From Candidatus Heimdallarchaeota archaeon (GTDB lineage: Archaea > Asgardarchaeota > Heimdallarchaeia > JABLTI01): a stretch of 64,000 bases of DNA. The position numbers were made by a program, and so were the translations under genes. Below the pieces are notes generated by a model, which saw only the letters and a list, made by a program, of their open reading frames with translations, was not told the DNA's origin and ran no database searches. Shown piece by piece: positions 8,158-19,370 of the stretch (position 1 is its first letter; each line of letters opens with the position of its first letter). Location of the stretch: positions 1 through 64,000 of the forward strand of contig JAHLVW010000059.1 of assembly GCA_019058275.1 (NCBI GenBank), in the 5' to 3' direction.

Positions 8158-9772
8158 ATGCCCCGAAAAGAGAACCTACTCATCAAAAGCTACCAATTCA
8201 AGTTGCCAAAAGACGAACGTTTGGTTGGTTTCCAAGAACTCACAATAACAGCAGCGAAAAAACTACTCGAAAAACTCTGGTCAAAAGAATGGCTCTTGAA
8301 ACTTGGAACGGGTGACCTCAAAGCCTACAAGATCATCAACGAAGTACAAGTAGAACTAGAAGGCATTTACTTCCCATCTAGAGTTTGAAGGGGAATAGCA
8401 GAATGGGCAGGACGAATAATTAGAGGGCAATACAAACGTTTCTGTTGCTTTAAAGACTGCCTTGAAATAATCAATTGGTTGGGTGAAACATCGAGTAAAG
8501 CAAAATTAGTAGCTGCAGTAATGAAACATTGCCGAGAGACAATAAAAACAAAGAAAGGCAAAAGGACCTATGCACGATACAAGAAAATCATGGTGGAGCA
8601 AACAATAACGATGATTACTAAATGGCTGAAGCAATTGCCTAATATCTTTGAGCTGTTCGCTTACACTGATTTCGTGAAACCAAAAATAAAACGATTCGCT
8701 TTTCCTTTTGGACCAGATGAGGGGAACGCAATACAATACTTCTCTAACAAGGAAAAAGTCCACATTAAAATGAAGCTACCAACTTGTACAAAGCCAAGAA
8801 GCAGAAAAGACTGGGAGTGGATAGAGCAAGAACTAACTACCCCAACAAAAATACGAGCAAAAATAGAGCTAGCTTTATCACTGCAACCTAAAAATCCGAC
8901 CCTGAGAAATCAAAAGCTCAAAGGAGGACTAACCCATTTCTTCCTCCAGTTTCCATGGGAATACCCAAAAACAAGAAAAAAAGAAGAGAATGGTCAAGTA
9001 TTAGCAGTTGACCTTGGCCTGAAAAAAGTCGCGACAATAGTTATATTCGAGAACGGCAAACAAATCTCACATCCGATCACAATCAAGCTCAAAGGCTCGC
9101 AGTATCGCCACGTCGAACGGATTTATAATCAAATCGTTGGTATTCAAAAGCAGCTTGCAAAAGAAAAGAAAGGTAAGCAAACAAAGAGGAGTAAGAATAA
9201 AAGAAGAGGAAAGAAGAAGGCTCTACCAAAAGAGAAATCGTCTGGGAGAGGAATTAGCACATAATTCGACAAGTATCTTGATACTGTTAGCTCTCGAGTG
9301 GTCTTGCTCGAAAATAGTCATAGAAGATCTTCGCTCGTTCAAACCACCAAGAGGTAGGAGAAGCTGGTCAAGAAGACTCTCACAATGGCTGAGAGGAAGA
9401 ATAGCATTCCTTCTAGAATACAAGTGCAAAGAAGCAGGACTAACGCTTTTAAAAGTCTGCCCATGGAATACTTCAAGTCATTGCCCACGCTGCACAGCAA
9501 AGGGAGTGAAAGTTAAGGGACCAAACAATTTGGTCGCTGATAAGAAAGGTCGCTGGTTCCACTGCCCAGAATGCGGTTTTACAGCAGATCGCGACTATAT
9601 CGCAGCTGTGAATATTTACCGAGCAAGCTTTATCGATTATAAAAAAATTAAATGTCTCAAAGACACCAGTCCCGTGCCCTATATGGACCCGGGAACCCTC
9701 TGCTCAACTGTTCCTAGCGGGGGACTAGAGATGAACCATAACGGACTCGTTATGGTAACTGGGAATAGATAA
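8158..9772 (+). pseudogene. tnpB: broken TnpB RNA-guided nuclease of an IS200/IS605-type element
   Basis: Three pieces make one TnpB. Frame one runs from ATG 8158 to an in-frame TGA at 8386-8388, then continues in the same frame (RGIAEWAGRIIRGQYKRF) to 9264. A +1 shift around 9195-9225 moves to the frame that ends at 9772. The RuvC catalytic acids survive: VLAVDLGLKK (motif I), KIVIEDLRSF (II) and DRDYIAAVNI (III), with zinc-finger pairs CPRC and CPEC between II and III. Two independent lesions mean it is very probably inactive unless the breaks are sequencing errors. No TnpA transposase is nearby, so the element would be non-autonomous. AT-rich repeats TAGCTATATA/TAGCTGTATATA at 8117-8141 may mark the left end or promoter. 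Confidence 0.9.
9668..9772 (+). ncRNA. candidate omegaRNA overlapping the tnpB 3' end
   Basis: The 3' end of tnpB is unusually GC-rich and foldable. AGTCCC (9668-9673) pairs with GGGACT (9721-9726), enclosing GGAAC (9692-9696) paired with GTTCC (9710-9714). A perfect 8-bp hairpin CCATAACG-GACT-CGTTATGG lies at 9736-9755, close to the tnpB stop. TnpB guide RNAs are known to derive from the 3' end of tnpB and the element's right end, so position and structure both fit. The guide would be the sequence downstream of about 9770. Confidence 0.5.
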
Positions 9773-9888
9773 ATATTTCAATGATTTTGTCCATAAAAGA
9801 AGGAACGGTTCGCTCTAACCTTAAGCTTTACAGAGATAATGGATTCTCCATTCTATGATGTAAAATGAGTCAAGGGCGAACCTACAAT

Positions 9889-10599
9889 TTACACAAGTTC
9901 TTTTGCTTTTGAGATATTCATATCTATGATATCTTTTGCATTTGGATTGATCTCAAATCCAACATATTTTCTATTTAATTTAATGCATGCAACAGCGGTT
10001 GTGCCATTCCCCATAAAGGGATCGAGAACTAAATCATTTTCTTTACTTGAGTACTTTAGAAGTTTTTCAACTAATTCGTTTGGTAATTTAGTGGAGTTTT
10101 TCTTTTCACCTGGAAGGTATTCACGCTTGATTTCCCAAACATCTTCCGGATAATGATCAACCTTATTGAAGAAATATTTCTTTGGATTTTTCACTAAAAA
10201 CAAGATATGATAGTGACTCGTAACAAATTTCCTTTTTGTAAAAACACCAAATTGGTACTTCCATATGATATGATTTTGTGTTGTAAAACCAGCTTCATCT
10301 ATAGCAATCAAAATATCCTTCAAATTTGTCCAACCTGAGATAATGTAAGCACTACCTGTTTCTTTCAGTACAGGATAAATTGCTTTTATCCATCCTTTAG
10401 AGAATTCAAAGTAATCCTCTCGAGTTATTTCACTATAGCCCTTTACAACAAACTCACTTTTTCTGTTGTACTGGCTACCTTTACCATCAAAACTTATACC
10501 AAAAGGAGGATCAGCAATAATGAGGTCTATGGAATTCTCATCTATTCTTTTGGAGATATTTTCTATACAGTCCTCATAATAGATAACATCGAATACCAT
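9889..10599 (-). CDS. orphan DNA (N4/N6) methyltransferase, beta class
   Basis: Catalytic motif IV ADPPFG lies near the N-terminus (residues about 30-35) and the AdoMet-binding motif I DPFMGNGTT near the C-terminus (about 192-200). This order defines beta-class amino methyltransferases that modify adenine N6 or cytosine N4. TRD-like sequence lies between. I chose ATG at 10599, preceded by AGGTTTGAAG, over TTG at 10608. At about 237 residues it is short but complete. No restriction endonuclease or specificity subunit is adjacent, so it is an orphan enzyme or protection against an unseen element. It neighbours the mobile region. Confidence 0.9.
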   Translation of the reverse strand: MVFDVIYYEDCIENISKRIDENSIDLIIADPPFGISFDGKGSQYNRKSEFVVKGYSEITREDYFEFSKGWIKAIYPVLKETGSAYIISGWTNLKDILIAIDEAGFTTQNHIIWKYQFGVFTKRKFVTSHYHILFLVKNPKKYFFNKVDHYPEDVWEIKREYLPGEKKNSTKLPNELVEKLLKYSSKENDLVLDPFMGNGTTAVACIKLNRKYVGFEINPNAKDIIDMNISKAKELV

Positions 10600-10890
10600 A
10601 AGCTTCAAACCTAGTAAGATTGGATAGTTTTTCTTAAAATGGTTAATATTAAGGTGAGTACATAATACTTTCGATTATCTCTCTACTTGTAACTATTATT
10701 TTTGTTTAGAGAAGTTCTTCTCTTAATTGTCAGGTAAATATCAAATTAAAGATAAGACTTTAGTTAAGTCTATCAACAAACAGCTTAACTTCATGATAAA
10801 TTTGATTTATATAACATAACCTAAAATCATGAATTAAGTGTCATGATTTAAATCACCTTGTTTAGAACCAAAAAACTTGTCGAGGATTAT

Positions 10891-13800
10891 ATGGTTTTGA
10901 CAACTGAGGAAATACAAGAACATATCATTATCAAGGGTGCTAGACAACATAATCTTAAGAATGTCAACCTAGATATACCAAGGAATAAACTTGTGGTCTT
11001 AACAGGTGTATCTGGTTCTGGAAAATCTTCACTAGCGTTTGATACTATTTTTGCAGAAGGACAAAGAAGGTATATTGAATCTTTATCAGCATATGCTAGA
11101 CAATTTATGGCTCAAATGAGTAAACCAGATATTGATTCTATTGAAGGTTTATCACCAGCAGTTTCTATAAGTCAGAAAACAACCAGCTATAATCCGAGAA
11201 GTACAGTCGGAACTGTAACAGAAATTTATGATTTTATGAGAGTGTTATTTGCCAGAATAGGTATTCCTCATTGTCCTAAATGTAACATTGAGATTAAGGC
11301 TCAAACTGTAACTAATATAGTTCAACAAGTTTTGAAAGATTATTCAGGTATGGAAATCATGGTTTTATCACCCATTGTAAGAGATCGAAAAGGTGAATAC
11401 CGTAAAGAGCTCAAAGGGTTGCTTGAATCGGGTTACTCTCGAGCAAGAATCGATTTTGAAATAAAACGCTTAGATGAGATGAAAAGTGAAGAAATGGTTC
11501 TTTCACGATATTTCCGCCATACAATAGAGGCTGTTATTGATAGAATTAGTGTTGATGTAGAAGAAGAAGATCGAATCGCTGAATCAATTGAAACCGCAGT
11601 GACTCTTTCAGATGGATTAGTTATAATAACAACCTTAGAAGCTTCTCAGATAAAGAGACGTCTTACACAAGAGAAGAAGAAAACTGATGATAAAAATGAA
11701 GAGGAGTTAGAGGGAAAAATACTTGAAGAACAAATTGGTGAAATGTTATTCTCTATTCATTTAGCATGTCCTAAATGTGGACTAAGTTTTCCAAAATTAG
11801 AACCAAGAAACTTCTCGTTTAACTCAATACATGGTGCTTGTCCTGATTGTAAAGGACTTGGAACAACTATTGAAGTTGATCCAGAAATTCTAGTTGTAAG
11901 CAAGGAATTATCATTAGCTAATGGAGCGTTAGCAGATTATGATCCTAATACGAAACGATTTAGACTAGCAAATATGAGAATCAATAGGATTAAAGCTATA
12001 GCTGAGAAACTAGAATTTTCAATTGATACTCCTCTTAAAGAACTAACAGATCAACAATGGAATGATTTCTTTTATGGTCCGAAGAAACCAATAATGGTTA
12101 ATTATGAGTTCTCATGGTCGGATAAACGAGGGGGGAGAGGGAAAGGAACTGCAAAGCTAAAATTCTCAGGTTTAGGACCAATAATAATGAATCGTTTTAG
12201 GCGTACAAGCTCGCAATATATTCGAGATTTTATTCAGGAATTTAGCTCCCCTGTGAAATGTTCCAAATGTAATGGTTCAGGTTTAAAGGTTGAAAGTCGA
12301 TCAGTAGTTTTCAAAGGAAAAACTATTGCAGATTTAGCTGGTATGTCAATTACTGATTGCATAGATTTTGTAAATTCAATAAAGCTGTTTAAGAATGAGA
12401 AAAAGATTGCTGAAAATTTACTCAAAGAAATAACAATGAGACTAGAATTTCTCATCAATGTAGGATTACCTTATTTAACTTTAAGCAGAAGAGCAAACTC
12501 CTTATCAGGTGGCGAAAGTCAAAGAATAAGATTAGGGACACAAATTGGATCCAGTCTTGAAAACGTACTATATATTTTAGATGAACCAAGTATTGGATTA
12601 CACAACCGAGATAACTTGAAGCTCATAAAAACCCTTGAGAGCTTGAGAGATAAGGGAAATACTGTACTTGTTTCAGAGCATGATATTGATACAATGCTAG
12701 CTGCAGATTGGTTAATTGATATAGGACCAAAAGCAGGTAACTTTGGTGGAGAAATATTAACTGAAGGACCTCCAGAAATAATCGCTAAGCATAAGAAATC
12801 CATTACAGGGAAATATCTTTCAGGTAAAGCTAAAATTAAAACTCCAAGGAAAAGGAGAATTGGTAATGGCAAGATACTGAAAGTTTTAGGTGCTGCTGAA
12901 AACAACTTGAAAGCTATTGATGTGGAGTTTCCATTAGGACTTTTCATATGTGTTACAGGAGTAAGTGGTTCCGGTAAAAGCTCACTTGTTAGCGATGTAA
13001 TGTGGAAGACCCTTGCCAGAACCCTAAATAGAGCAAAAACTAAGCCTGGAAAACATGTGGGGATGGAAGGCACAGAGCATCTTGATAAGGTAATTGAAAT
13101 AGATCAATCACCAATAGGTTACACTCCAAGATCAGTTCCTGCGACATACACTAAAGTGTTAGATCATATAAGAGATTTTTATTCTGCATTACCCATATCC
13201 AAGGCAAGAGGGTTCAAGAAAGGTAGATTCTCTTTCAATACAAAATTAGGCAGATGTTCTGCTTGTAATGGTTTAGGATATAATAGAATAGAGATGCAAT
13301 TTTTACCTAATATCGAAGTTGAGTGTGAAATTTGTTTAGGGAAAAGATATAGTGCGGAAACTCTTGAGATTAAATATCACGATAAGAGCATTCACCAAGT
13401 ATTGGATATGACTGTTAATAATGCACTCGAATTCTTTAAGGATCATCCAAAAATCTCTACCATCCTAAAAACTATGCAAGAAGTTGGTCTAGGATATATT
13501 AAATTGGGGCAGTCCTCAACTACTTTATCAGGTGGTGAGGCACAACGAATTAAGATTTCTCGAGAGTTAAGTAAGAAAGCCACAGGAAAGACACTTTACA
13601 TTCTTGAAGAACCAACCGTAGGTTTACATTCATATGATGTGAATAATTTATTGGCTGTTCTGAATCGATTAGTAGATGCAGGAAATACAGTTGTTGTTGT
13701 TGAGCATAATTTAGATGTAATAAAGTGTGCAGATTGGATCATTGATCTTGGACCTGAGGGAGGAGAAGCAGGAGGGCAAGTAATAGCAACTGGCACACCA

Positions 13801-16779
13801 GAGAATTTAGTAAAGAATGATAACTCATACACGGGTATTGCTTTAAGAAAAGCCCTTACAGACAAATTAATTGTTGACCCAAGCACCATATCTTCGCGTG
13901 AAAAATCATTTGATAGTGTAAAGTCAAGAAACTCTATTAGTATAACTGGGGCAAGAAAGAACAACCTGAAAAATATCAATCTAAGTATACCTAAAAATAA
14001 GCTAATAGTTATAACAGGAATAAGTGGATCTGGTAAATCCTCACTAGCTCTTGATACCCTCTTTGCTGAAGGACAAAGAAGATTTATTGAATCATTATCA
14101 ACTTATGCTAGACAATTTCTAGGTACAATGGATACTACAAGTGTTGACAAGATTGAAGGATTGTCTCCAGCAATTGCTATAGGCCAGAAATCTGCAGGTA
14201 GAAACCCAAGATCAACTGTAGGTACAGTTACTGAAATTAATGATTATTTGAGATTATTATTTGCAACTGTTGGAATCGCTTATTGTCCAATTTGCAACAA
14301 GGACATAAGTCCTTTGACTTTACAAGAAATGGTAAAAAGAACTCTAAGCCTAGGTGAAGGAACTCGAATTAAGATTATTGCTCCATTGGTAAAGGAATCC
14401 CAAGGAAATTTCAAACCACTAATTAAGGAACTGATTAAGGAAGGTTTTACCCGAGTAATAATTGACAATAAGGATGAAGTTCTATTAGAAGAAATAACAT
14501 TTACAGGTAAAGGAAAAGCTGTTCTAGTTAAAGATAAACTAAATACAATAGAACTTGTTGTAGATCGTTTAGTGGTTGATAAAGATGATATTGGTCAATT
14601 ATATGATTCAATTGAGATTGCTTTGCATAAAGGTGAGGGAGTAGTTAGAATAAGTGCAAATGGAGATACTTTGTCCTTCAGTACAAGAAGAAAGTGTTTT
14701 GACTGTGGAGTAGAATTACCTGAAAAATTCACTCCAAAGATGTTTTCATTTAACACTCATGTAGGAGCATGTGACAAATGTTCAGGGTTAGGAGTGATCA
14801 AGTCAATAGATCCAAAATTATTCATAGCAGATACTAGCAAATCCATCAGGCAAGGAGCTATTGGACCAATTACTAAGAACAAAGTTGAAAGCAATTGGAT
14901 GGTATCATTGATTAAAAGTTTGGGAGATGCTTTTGGATTTACACTAGATACACCAATAAAGGACTTAACTGAGGAACAATATCAAATTCTATTTTACGGT
15001 TCAGATAAGAAATTCAAGCAAGTAAGAGATGTTAAGAGAAGAAATTATGCTTATACCTATGAGAGAGAAAGAGAGTTTCGAGGATTAATACCCATTTATG
15101 AAGGATGGTTATCTAAAACAACATCCTATTGGTGGCTTAATTGGATGGAAAAATTCGTCCGAGTTCAAGAATGTTCTAGTTGCCATGGTACAAGGTTAAA
15201 GCCAGAGTTACTAGCAATTCGTGTAGGTGGCTTAAACATTGATGAAATGACAAAGTGCTCTATCGCTGAAGCTTACAATTTCTTCGGTAATCTATCTTTT
15301 GGAGGAGCGGATCAGATTATAGCTGAAGGATTAATTGAGGAAGTACTAGATAGACTCAAGTTTCTTATTGATGTTGGACTTGATTATCTCACATTGAATA
15401 GGGAAGCTCGTACTCTCGCTGGTGGAGAAGCCCAAAGAATTAGATTAGCAAATCAGATTGGGAATAAACTCGTTGGTGTGTTATATGTTTTGGATGAACC
15501 AAGTATAGGATTACATCCAAGAGATAATCAAAGATTGATTAATACTCTAACTGAGTTGCGAGATTTAGGAAACTCTGTTATTGTAATTGAACATGACGAA
15601 GCAACAATTAGAAGTGCAGACCATATAATAGATTTAGGACCAGGTGCTGGAGTAAATGGAGGAAACATTGTTGCTCAAGGTACAATAGAAGAAATTATGG
15701 GAAGTACAAATTCAATAACTGGAAAATATCTTAGTGGAAAGGAAAACATACCAATTCCTAAGAAAAGAAGAAAAGGTCAAGAATTTTTAACTATAAAAGG
15801 AGTTAGACAAAATAACCTTAGAAGTATAACAGCAAAATTCCCACTTGGTGTCTTTAATTGTGTTACTGGTGTAAGTGGTTCTGGTAAAAGTTCACTGGTA
15901 ATAGAAACATTGTATCGTGCTTTAGCAAAAACCTATCATAGATCAAAAGCAGAAGTAGGAAAATATGATTCAATAGATGGTTTGGAAAGTCTTGACAAAG
16001 TTATTATGATTAATCAGAATCCAATTGGTCGAACACCAAGATCTAATCCAGCGACCTATACTGGTTTGTTTGATCATATAAGAGACCTATTTGCTAAACT
16101 ACCTGAAGCAAAGATGAGGGGGTTCACAAATTCACGCTTTTCATATAATAGCTCTCGAGGGAGATGCCAAATTTGTCATGGCCGTGGAACAAAAGAGATA
16201 GAGATGCTGTTCTTAAGCAATGTTGAGATTATTTGTGAAGAATGTTATGGAAGAAGATACAATCGAGAAACACTTCGAGTGAAATTTAAAGGGAAAAGCA
16301 TTGCAGATGTTCTAGAGATGACAATTGAGGATGCAATGCCATTCTTTGAAAACCAACCAAAGATTCTCAAGATTTTAGAAGTGATGGATGAAGTAGGACT
16401 TGGATATTTACAACTCGGACAATCAGCAACGACATTATCAGGAGGAGAGGCTCAAAGAGTTAAGTTAGCCTCTGAGTTATGCCGACCTCAAACAAAGAAA
16501 ACTTTGTATATTTTAGATGAACCAACTGTAGGTTTATCAGCATATGATGTCCACAAATTATTGAACATTTTGAATAAATTAGTCAATGTTGGTAACACAG
16601 TAATAATTATTGAACACAACCTTGATGTAGTGAAAAGTGCAGATTGGATCATTGATCTTGGACCTGAGGGAGGAGACAAGGGTGGACAAGTTGTTGCTAC
16701 TGGAACACCTGAACAGATAAAAAGTAATGCAAAATCAATAACAGGGCAATATCTAAATGATTATTTGCAACTAAAATAG
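10891..16779 (+). CDS. uvrA: tandem double-length UvrA excinuclease ATPase
   Basis: A 1962-residue protein made of two complete UvrA copies in one chain; normal UvrA is about 950 residues and works as a dimer. Copy 1 (about 1-1015) and copy 2 (about 1018-1962) each have two ABC modules with GxSGSGKSS P-loops (near 40, 690, 1043, 1660), UvrA zinc-finger pairs (for example CPKC, CSKC, CSAC/CEIC) and signature motifs. Odd residues: the second Walker B of copy 1 reads LEEP (905-908) instead of LDEP, and the first signature of copy 2 reads LAGGE (1509-1513) instead of LSGGE. ATG at 10891 follows GAGG; an upstream TTG at 10858 is less likely. It acts in nucleotide excision repair damage recognition with UvrB and UvrC, which are not in this window. 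The gene is of bacterial origin in archaea. Confidence 0.95.
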   Translation: MVLTTEEIQEHIIIKGARQHNLKNVNLDIPRNKLVVLTGVSGSGKSSLAFDTIFAEGQRRYIESLSAYARQFMAQMSKPDIDSIEGLSPAVSISQKTTSYNPRSTVGTVTEIYDFMRVLFARIGIPHCPKCNIEIKAQTVTNIVQQVLKDYSGMEIMVLSPIVRDRKGEYRKELKGLLESGYSRARIDFEIKRLDEMKSEEMVLSRYFRHTIEAVIDRISVDVEEEDRIAESIETAVTLSDGLVIITTLEASQIKRRLTQEKKKTDDKNEEELEGKILEEQIGEMLFSIHLACPKCGLSFPKLEPRNFSFNSIHGACPDCKGLGTTIEVDPEILVVSKELSLANGALADYDPNTKRFRLANMRINRIKAIAEKLEFSIDTPLKELTDQQWNDFFYGPKKPIMVNYEFSWSDKRGGRGKGTAKLKFSGLGPIIMNRFRRTSSQYIRDFIQEFSSPVKCSKCNGSGLKVESRSVVFKGKTIADLAGMSITDCIDFVNSIKLFKNEKKIAENLLKEITMRLEFLINVGLPYLTLSRRANSLSGGESQRIRLGTQIGSSLENVLYILDEPSIGLHNRDNLKLIKTLESLRDKGNTVLVSEHDIDTMLAADWLIDIGPKAGNFGGEILTEGPPEIIAKHKKSITGKYLSGKAKIKTPRKRRIGNGKILKVLGAAENNLKAIDVEFPLGLFICVTGVSGSGKSSLVSDVMWKTLARTLNRAKTKPGKHVGMEGTEHLDKVIEIDQSPIGYTPRSVPATYTKVLDHIRDFYSALPISKARGFKKGRFSFNTKLGRCSACNGLGYNRIEMQFLPNIEVECEICLGKRYSAETLEIKYHDKSIHQVLDMTVNNALEFFKDHPKISTILKTMQEVGLGYIKLGQSSTTLSGGEAQRIKISRELSKKATGKTLYILEEPTVGLHSYDVNNLLAVLNRLVDAGNTVVVVEHNLDVIKCADWIIDLGPEGGEAGGQVIATGTPENLVKNDNSYTGIALRKALTDKLIVDPSTISSREKSFDSVKSRNSISITGARKNNLKNINLSIPKNKLIVITGISGSGKSSLALDTLFAEGQRRFIESLSTYARQFLGTMDTTSVDKIEGLSPAIAIGQKSAGRNPRSTVGTVTEINDYLRLLFATVGIAYCPICNKDISPLTLQEMVKRTLSLGEGTRIKIIAPLVKESQGNFKPLIKELIKEGFTRVIIDNKDEVLLEEITFTGKGKAVLVKDKLNTIELVVDRLVVDKDDIGQLYDSIEIALHKGEGVVRISANGDTLSFSTRRKCFDCGVELPEKFTPKMFSFNTHVGACDKCSGLGVIKSIDPKLFIADTSKSIRQGAIGPITKNKVESNWMVSLIKSLGDAFGFTLDTPIKDLTEEQYQILFYGSDKKFKQVRDVKRRNYAYTYEREREFRGLIPIYEGWLSKTTSYWWLNWMEKFVRVQECSSCHGTRLKPELLAIRVGGLNIDEMTKCSIAEAYNFFGNLSFGGADQIIAEGLIEEVLDRLKFLIDVGLDYLTLNREARTLAGGEAQRIRLANQIGNKLVGVLYVLDEPSIGLHPRDNQRLINTLTELRDLGNSVIVIEHDEATIRSADHIIDLGPGAGVNGGNIVAQGTIEEIMGSTNSITGKYLSGKENIPIPKKRRKGQEFLTIKGVRQNNLRSITAKFPLGVFNCVTGVSGSGKSSLVIETLYRALAKTYHRSKAEVGKYDSIDGLESLDKVIMINQNPIGRTPRSNPATYTGLFDHIRDLFAKLPEAKMRGFTNSRFSYNSSRGRCQICHGRGTKEIEMLFLSNVEIICEECYGRRYNRETLRVKFKGKSIADVLEMTIEDAMPFFENQPKILKILEVMDEVGLGYLQLGQSATTLSGGEAQRVKLASELCRPQTKKTLYILDEPTVGLSAYDVHKLLNILNKLVNVGNTVIIIEHNLDVVKSADWIIDLGPEGGDKGGQVVATGTPEQIKSNAKSITGQYLNDYLQLK

Positions 16780-16883
16780 AACCTAATTTTGGATTAGTTT
16801 CAATTATCTCTCGAGTTTAGTTATTTATATAGAAAATCCCAAAGTGTAAGTACAGATGAAATACCTTCGCGGTTTATTGCTGA

Positions 16884-17129
16884 GGGATTAAAATAAATCA
16901 AATTGAATCTAAAAAAGAAAAGAAACAAATTAAGGTAATCAATACGGAAGAAGAATACTCCTTTATATCAGATTCAGAGGAAGTTAGGTGCCCTCAATGC
17001 GGAAGCGATAAAGTTTTTGGTATGAGTCGCGTCGTCGGTTATTTTAGTGTTATTGAAAATTGGAATAGTTCTAAAAAAGCCGAGTTAAAAAGAAGACAAA
17101 AAGGTAATTACTGGCACAACGAGGATTAA
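16884..17129 (+). pseudogene. 3' remnant of anaerobic ribonucleoside-triphosphate reductase gene
   Basis: An 81-codon open frame without any start codon, directly after a TGA. Its end reads CPQCGSDKVFGMSRVVGYF, then SVIENWNSSKKAELKRRQ. This matches the C-terminal zinc and glycyl-radical region of NrdD proteins (CPxCG ... SRV.GY ... NWN.GK..E.K.R). The rest of nrdD is missing between uvrA and here. It overlaps the stop of the convergent amidohydrolase by a few bases. It is most likely the scar of a deleted nrdD. Confidence 0.65.
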
Positions 17130-18751
17130 ACTCGTCGCAATATTTTACCAGGTAAAATACCTTTGTGCTTACCTTGTTCTATAACAAGCTCACCATTTAC
17201 TATGACATATTCTATACCTTCTGGTAATTGAACTGGATCAGTAAACGTTCCTTTATCGATTACTCTATTTGGATCGAAAATGACAATATCTGCACACATA
17301 CCCGTTTTGAGAAGGCCTCGGTCAGTTAAACCTAATCTTTGAGCTGGGAACGAGGTCATTTTACGTATTGCTGTTTCTAATGGCATTATTTTTTTCTCTC
17401 TTACATATCGACCTAGAATACGCGGAAATGTACCAAAATAACGTGGATGAGGTTTACCATAACTTAATGGCCCAGTAAGAGGGATTGCTGCACCATCACA
17501 CCCAAATATTGTATATCTACCGTTCATTATTCTTTCAATATCTTCTTCGTCCATACTTTCAACTGTCATCCCACCTTTTGCTTCCTCATCTATCAGTATT
17601 TCACAAAGAACTTCAAACGCATCATCTTCACCTTTATCTTGAGCAATTTCTGCTATTGATTTACCCATATATTTAGACCATTTTTCGGTTTCTAACGAAG
17701 AGATGTAAACACATTCCCATCCAATGTTCTTTACAAAACTCTCAAAATTAATTCCTTCATAGAGATCTTTCTTGATTTTTTCCTTAATCTTTGGATCTTT
17801 TAGTCGTTCAATTAATTTCTCCGGACCGCCTTCATGAGTCCAAGGAGGGAGAAGAGTGATTAACGAAGTGGCACCTCGATTATAGGGATATTGATCACAA
17901 GTTATACTTATTCCCCGTTCATTTGTTTCTTCTATAAGCTGAAGCGTTTCTTTGCTTAATCCCCAGCTCGCTTTCCCGGAAACCTTGTGATGGGCAATTT
18001 GTCCTCCTTTGCAACCCGATTTTTCAACGATATCAATTACCTCTTGAATAGCTTCTAGAACTAATTCTCCTTCATTCCTTATGTGACTGAAATATAATCC
18101 ATCATATTTAGCAACTTCTTTTGTTATCTCGAGAACTTCATTAGTTTCAGCATAAGCTTGTGGTGTGTATATCAAACCAGTAGAAATTCCAAAAGCTCCT
18201 GCTTCCATAGCATTACGAATATAGCTTTTCATTTGCTGTAATTCTTCTTTTGTAGGAGGACGGTTTTCATAACCCATTGCTGCCAACCTTACCATTCCAA
18301 AACCTATGAAATGTGCTACATTAGAAGAACAGCTCATTTTTTCCACTTCATCAAGATATTCACTAAATGAGGACCAAGTAACATTAAACTCTAATCCAGG
18401 AGGAGATGCCATCGAAAATTCCTTGTCAAATAACTCTTTCTTCTTAGGATTAACGGGTGCTAATGATGCTCCACACATTCCAACAACCAATGTTGTAATG
18501 CCTTGATGAATTGTAGATACAACATTAGAGTCAAAAGGAATAGTGTAATCTGCATGCGAATGGATATCAATAAACCCGGGACTAACAACCAAACCTTTTG
18601 AATCAATAATCTTAGAGGTTTCTGTTTTCTTAGCATCAATAAATCCTATAAAAAAAATCTTACCTTTTGATATCCCAATATCAGCATTAAACCAAGGATT
18701 ACCTGTACCATCAATTACTTTTCCATTTTTTATTACTAAATCAAATTCCAT
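17126..18751 (-). CDS. D-aminoacylase / N-acyl-D-amino-acid deacylase family amidohydrolase
   Basis: 541 residues, the usual length of the D-aminoacylase family. The N-terminal amidohydrolase signature GFIDIHSHADY supplies the metal-binding HxH (about 64-66). GMCGASLAP contains the cysteine typical of N-acyl-D-amino-acid deacylases, SHIRNEG and IAHHKVSG supply further histidines, and FGCDGAA the aspartate. The C-terminus returns to a beta sandwich with VIVNGELV. It hydrolyses N-acyl-D-amino acids or a related acyl-amino substrate. ATG 18751 has GAGAGG upstream. The neighbouring DinB-like gene ends 22 bases upstream on the same strand, suggesting co-transcription. The exact substrate is not visible. 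Confidence 0.9.
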   Translation of the reverse strand: MEFDLVIKNGKVIDGTGNPWFNADIGISKGKIFFIGFIDAKKTETSKIIDSKGLVVSPGFIDIHSHADYTIPFDSNVVSTIHQGITTLVVGMCGASLAPVNPKKKELFDKEFSMASPPGLEFNVTWSSFSEYLDEVEKMSCSSNVAHFIGFGMVRLAAMGYENRPPTKEELQQMKSYIRNAMEAGAFGISTGLIYTPQAYAETNEVLEITKEVAKYDGLYFSHIRNEGELVLEAIQEVIDIVEKSGCKGGQIAHHKVSGKASWGLSKETLQLIEETNERGISITCDQYPYNRGATSLITLLPPWTHEGGPEKLIERLKDPKIKEKIKKDLYEGINFESFVKNIGWECVYISSLETEKWSKYMGKSIAEIAQDKGEDDAFEVLCEILIDEEAKGGMTVESMDEEDIERIMNGRYTIFGCDGAAIPLTGPLSYGKPHPRYFGTFPRILGRYVREKKIMPLETAIRKMTSFPAQRLGLTDRGLLKTGMCADIVIFDPNRVIDKGTFTDPVQLPEGIEYVIVNGELVIEQGKHKGILPGKILRRV

Positions 18752-18773
18752 TGTTTTTTCCTCTCATTAACAA

Positions 18774-19268
18774 TTATTTTAATCCATAGTAAGTGAACAT
18801 ATTTACATTAGCTTTTGCAACCCTCAAATATGACCATAGAATACCCTTATGCAAGGCAATATGTGCCACAAGTTTCGGTAAAAAGTGAGTCCAAGAACGC
18901 GATTCTGAATCGGGTTCATAAAATGGTTTTAATGATTTCTTTTGTAGTTCTTCATCAGCCATTTTGGCAAAGTAATTTCTTAAGTAAGCGCAACTTTCAT
19001 CGAAAACTTTCAAAGCATCATCTATTGTTGGTTGGTTCAATTCAACTTCAAGTTTGTGAGTATCTTCACCAGAAGCGAATTTACCTGAATAAATATCCAC
19101 ATCTATTCTTGGAATTTGTGCTATATGGTTAACTAAATCAAGAATAGGTCTGCTGTCTTTGGTCAAACAAAAATCTGAAGGGATTTCTTTTGTTTTTTCA
19201 ATAACAACTTTTACTTCTCTAATTTCATCTTCGAAGAAATCTAATAATACATTCTTTATAGGAGTCAT
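18774..19268 (-). CDS. DinB-like four-helix-bundle protein
   Basis: 165 residues from ATG at 19268; a longer reading from 19316 adds a Lys/Asn-rich leader that I reject. The layout fits the DinB/DUF664 superfamily: a helical bundle with histidines positioned to bind a metal (LVNHIAQ in helix 2 and VAHIALHKG in the last helix). Family members act as thiol-dependent S-transferases or are of unknown function. It lies upstream of the D-aminoacylase on the same strand, but no functional link is evident. Confidence 0.7.
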   Translation of the reverse strand: MTPIKNVLLDFFEDEIREVKVVIEKTKEIPSDFCLTKDSRPILDLVNHIAQIPRIDVDIYSGKFASGEDTHKLEVELNQPTIDDALKVFDESCAYLRNYFAKMADEELQKKSLKPFYEPDSESRSWTHFLPKLVAHIALHKGILWSYLRVAKANVNMFTYYGLK

Positions 19269-19370
19269 AATGAAAAATTGTTTTTTGAGAATAAAATTAT
19301 TTCGAGTATTGTTCAATATTACAAATATTTTAAAAGTTTAAAGAATTAACTGTATGTTAAGCGAGTGCGT

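Noticed and set aside
8386-8388. TGA as selenocysteine or recoded codon in TnpB
   Set aside because: No Sec is expected at this site, no SECIS-like structure is seen, and a frameshift occurs later in the same gene.
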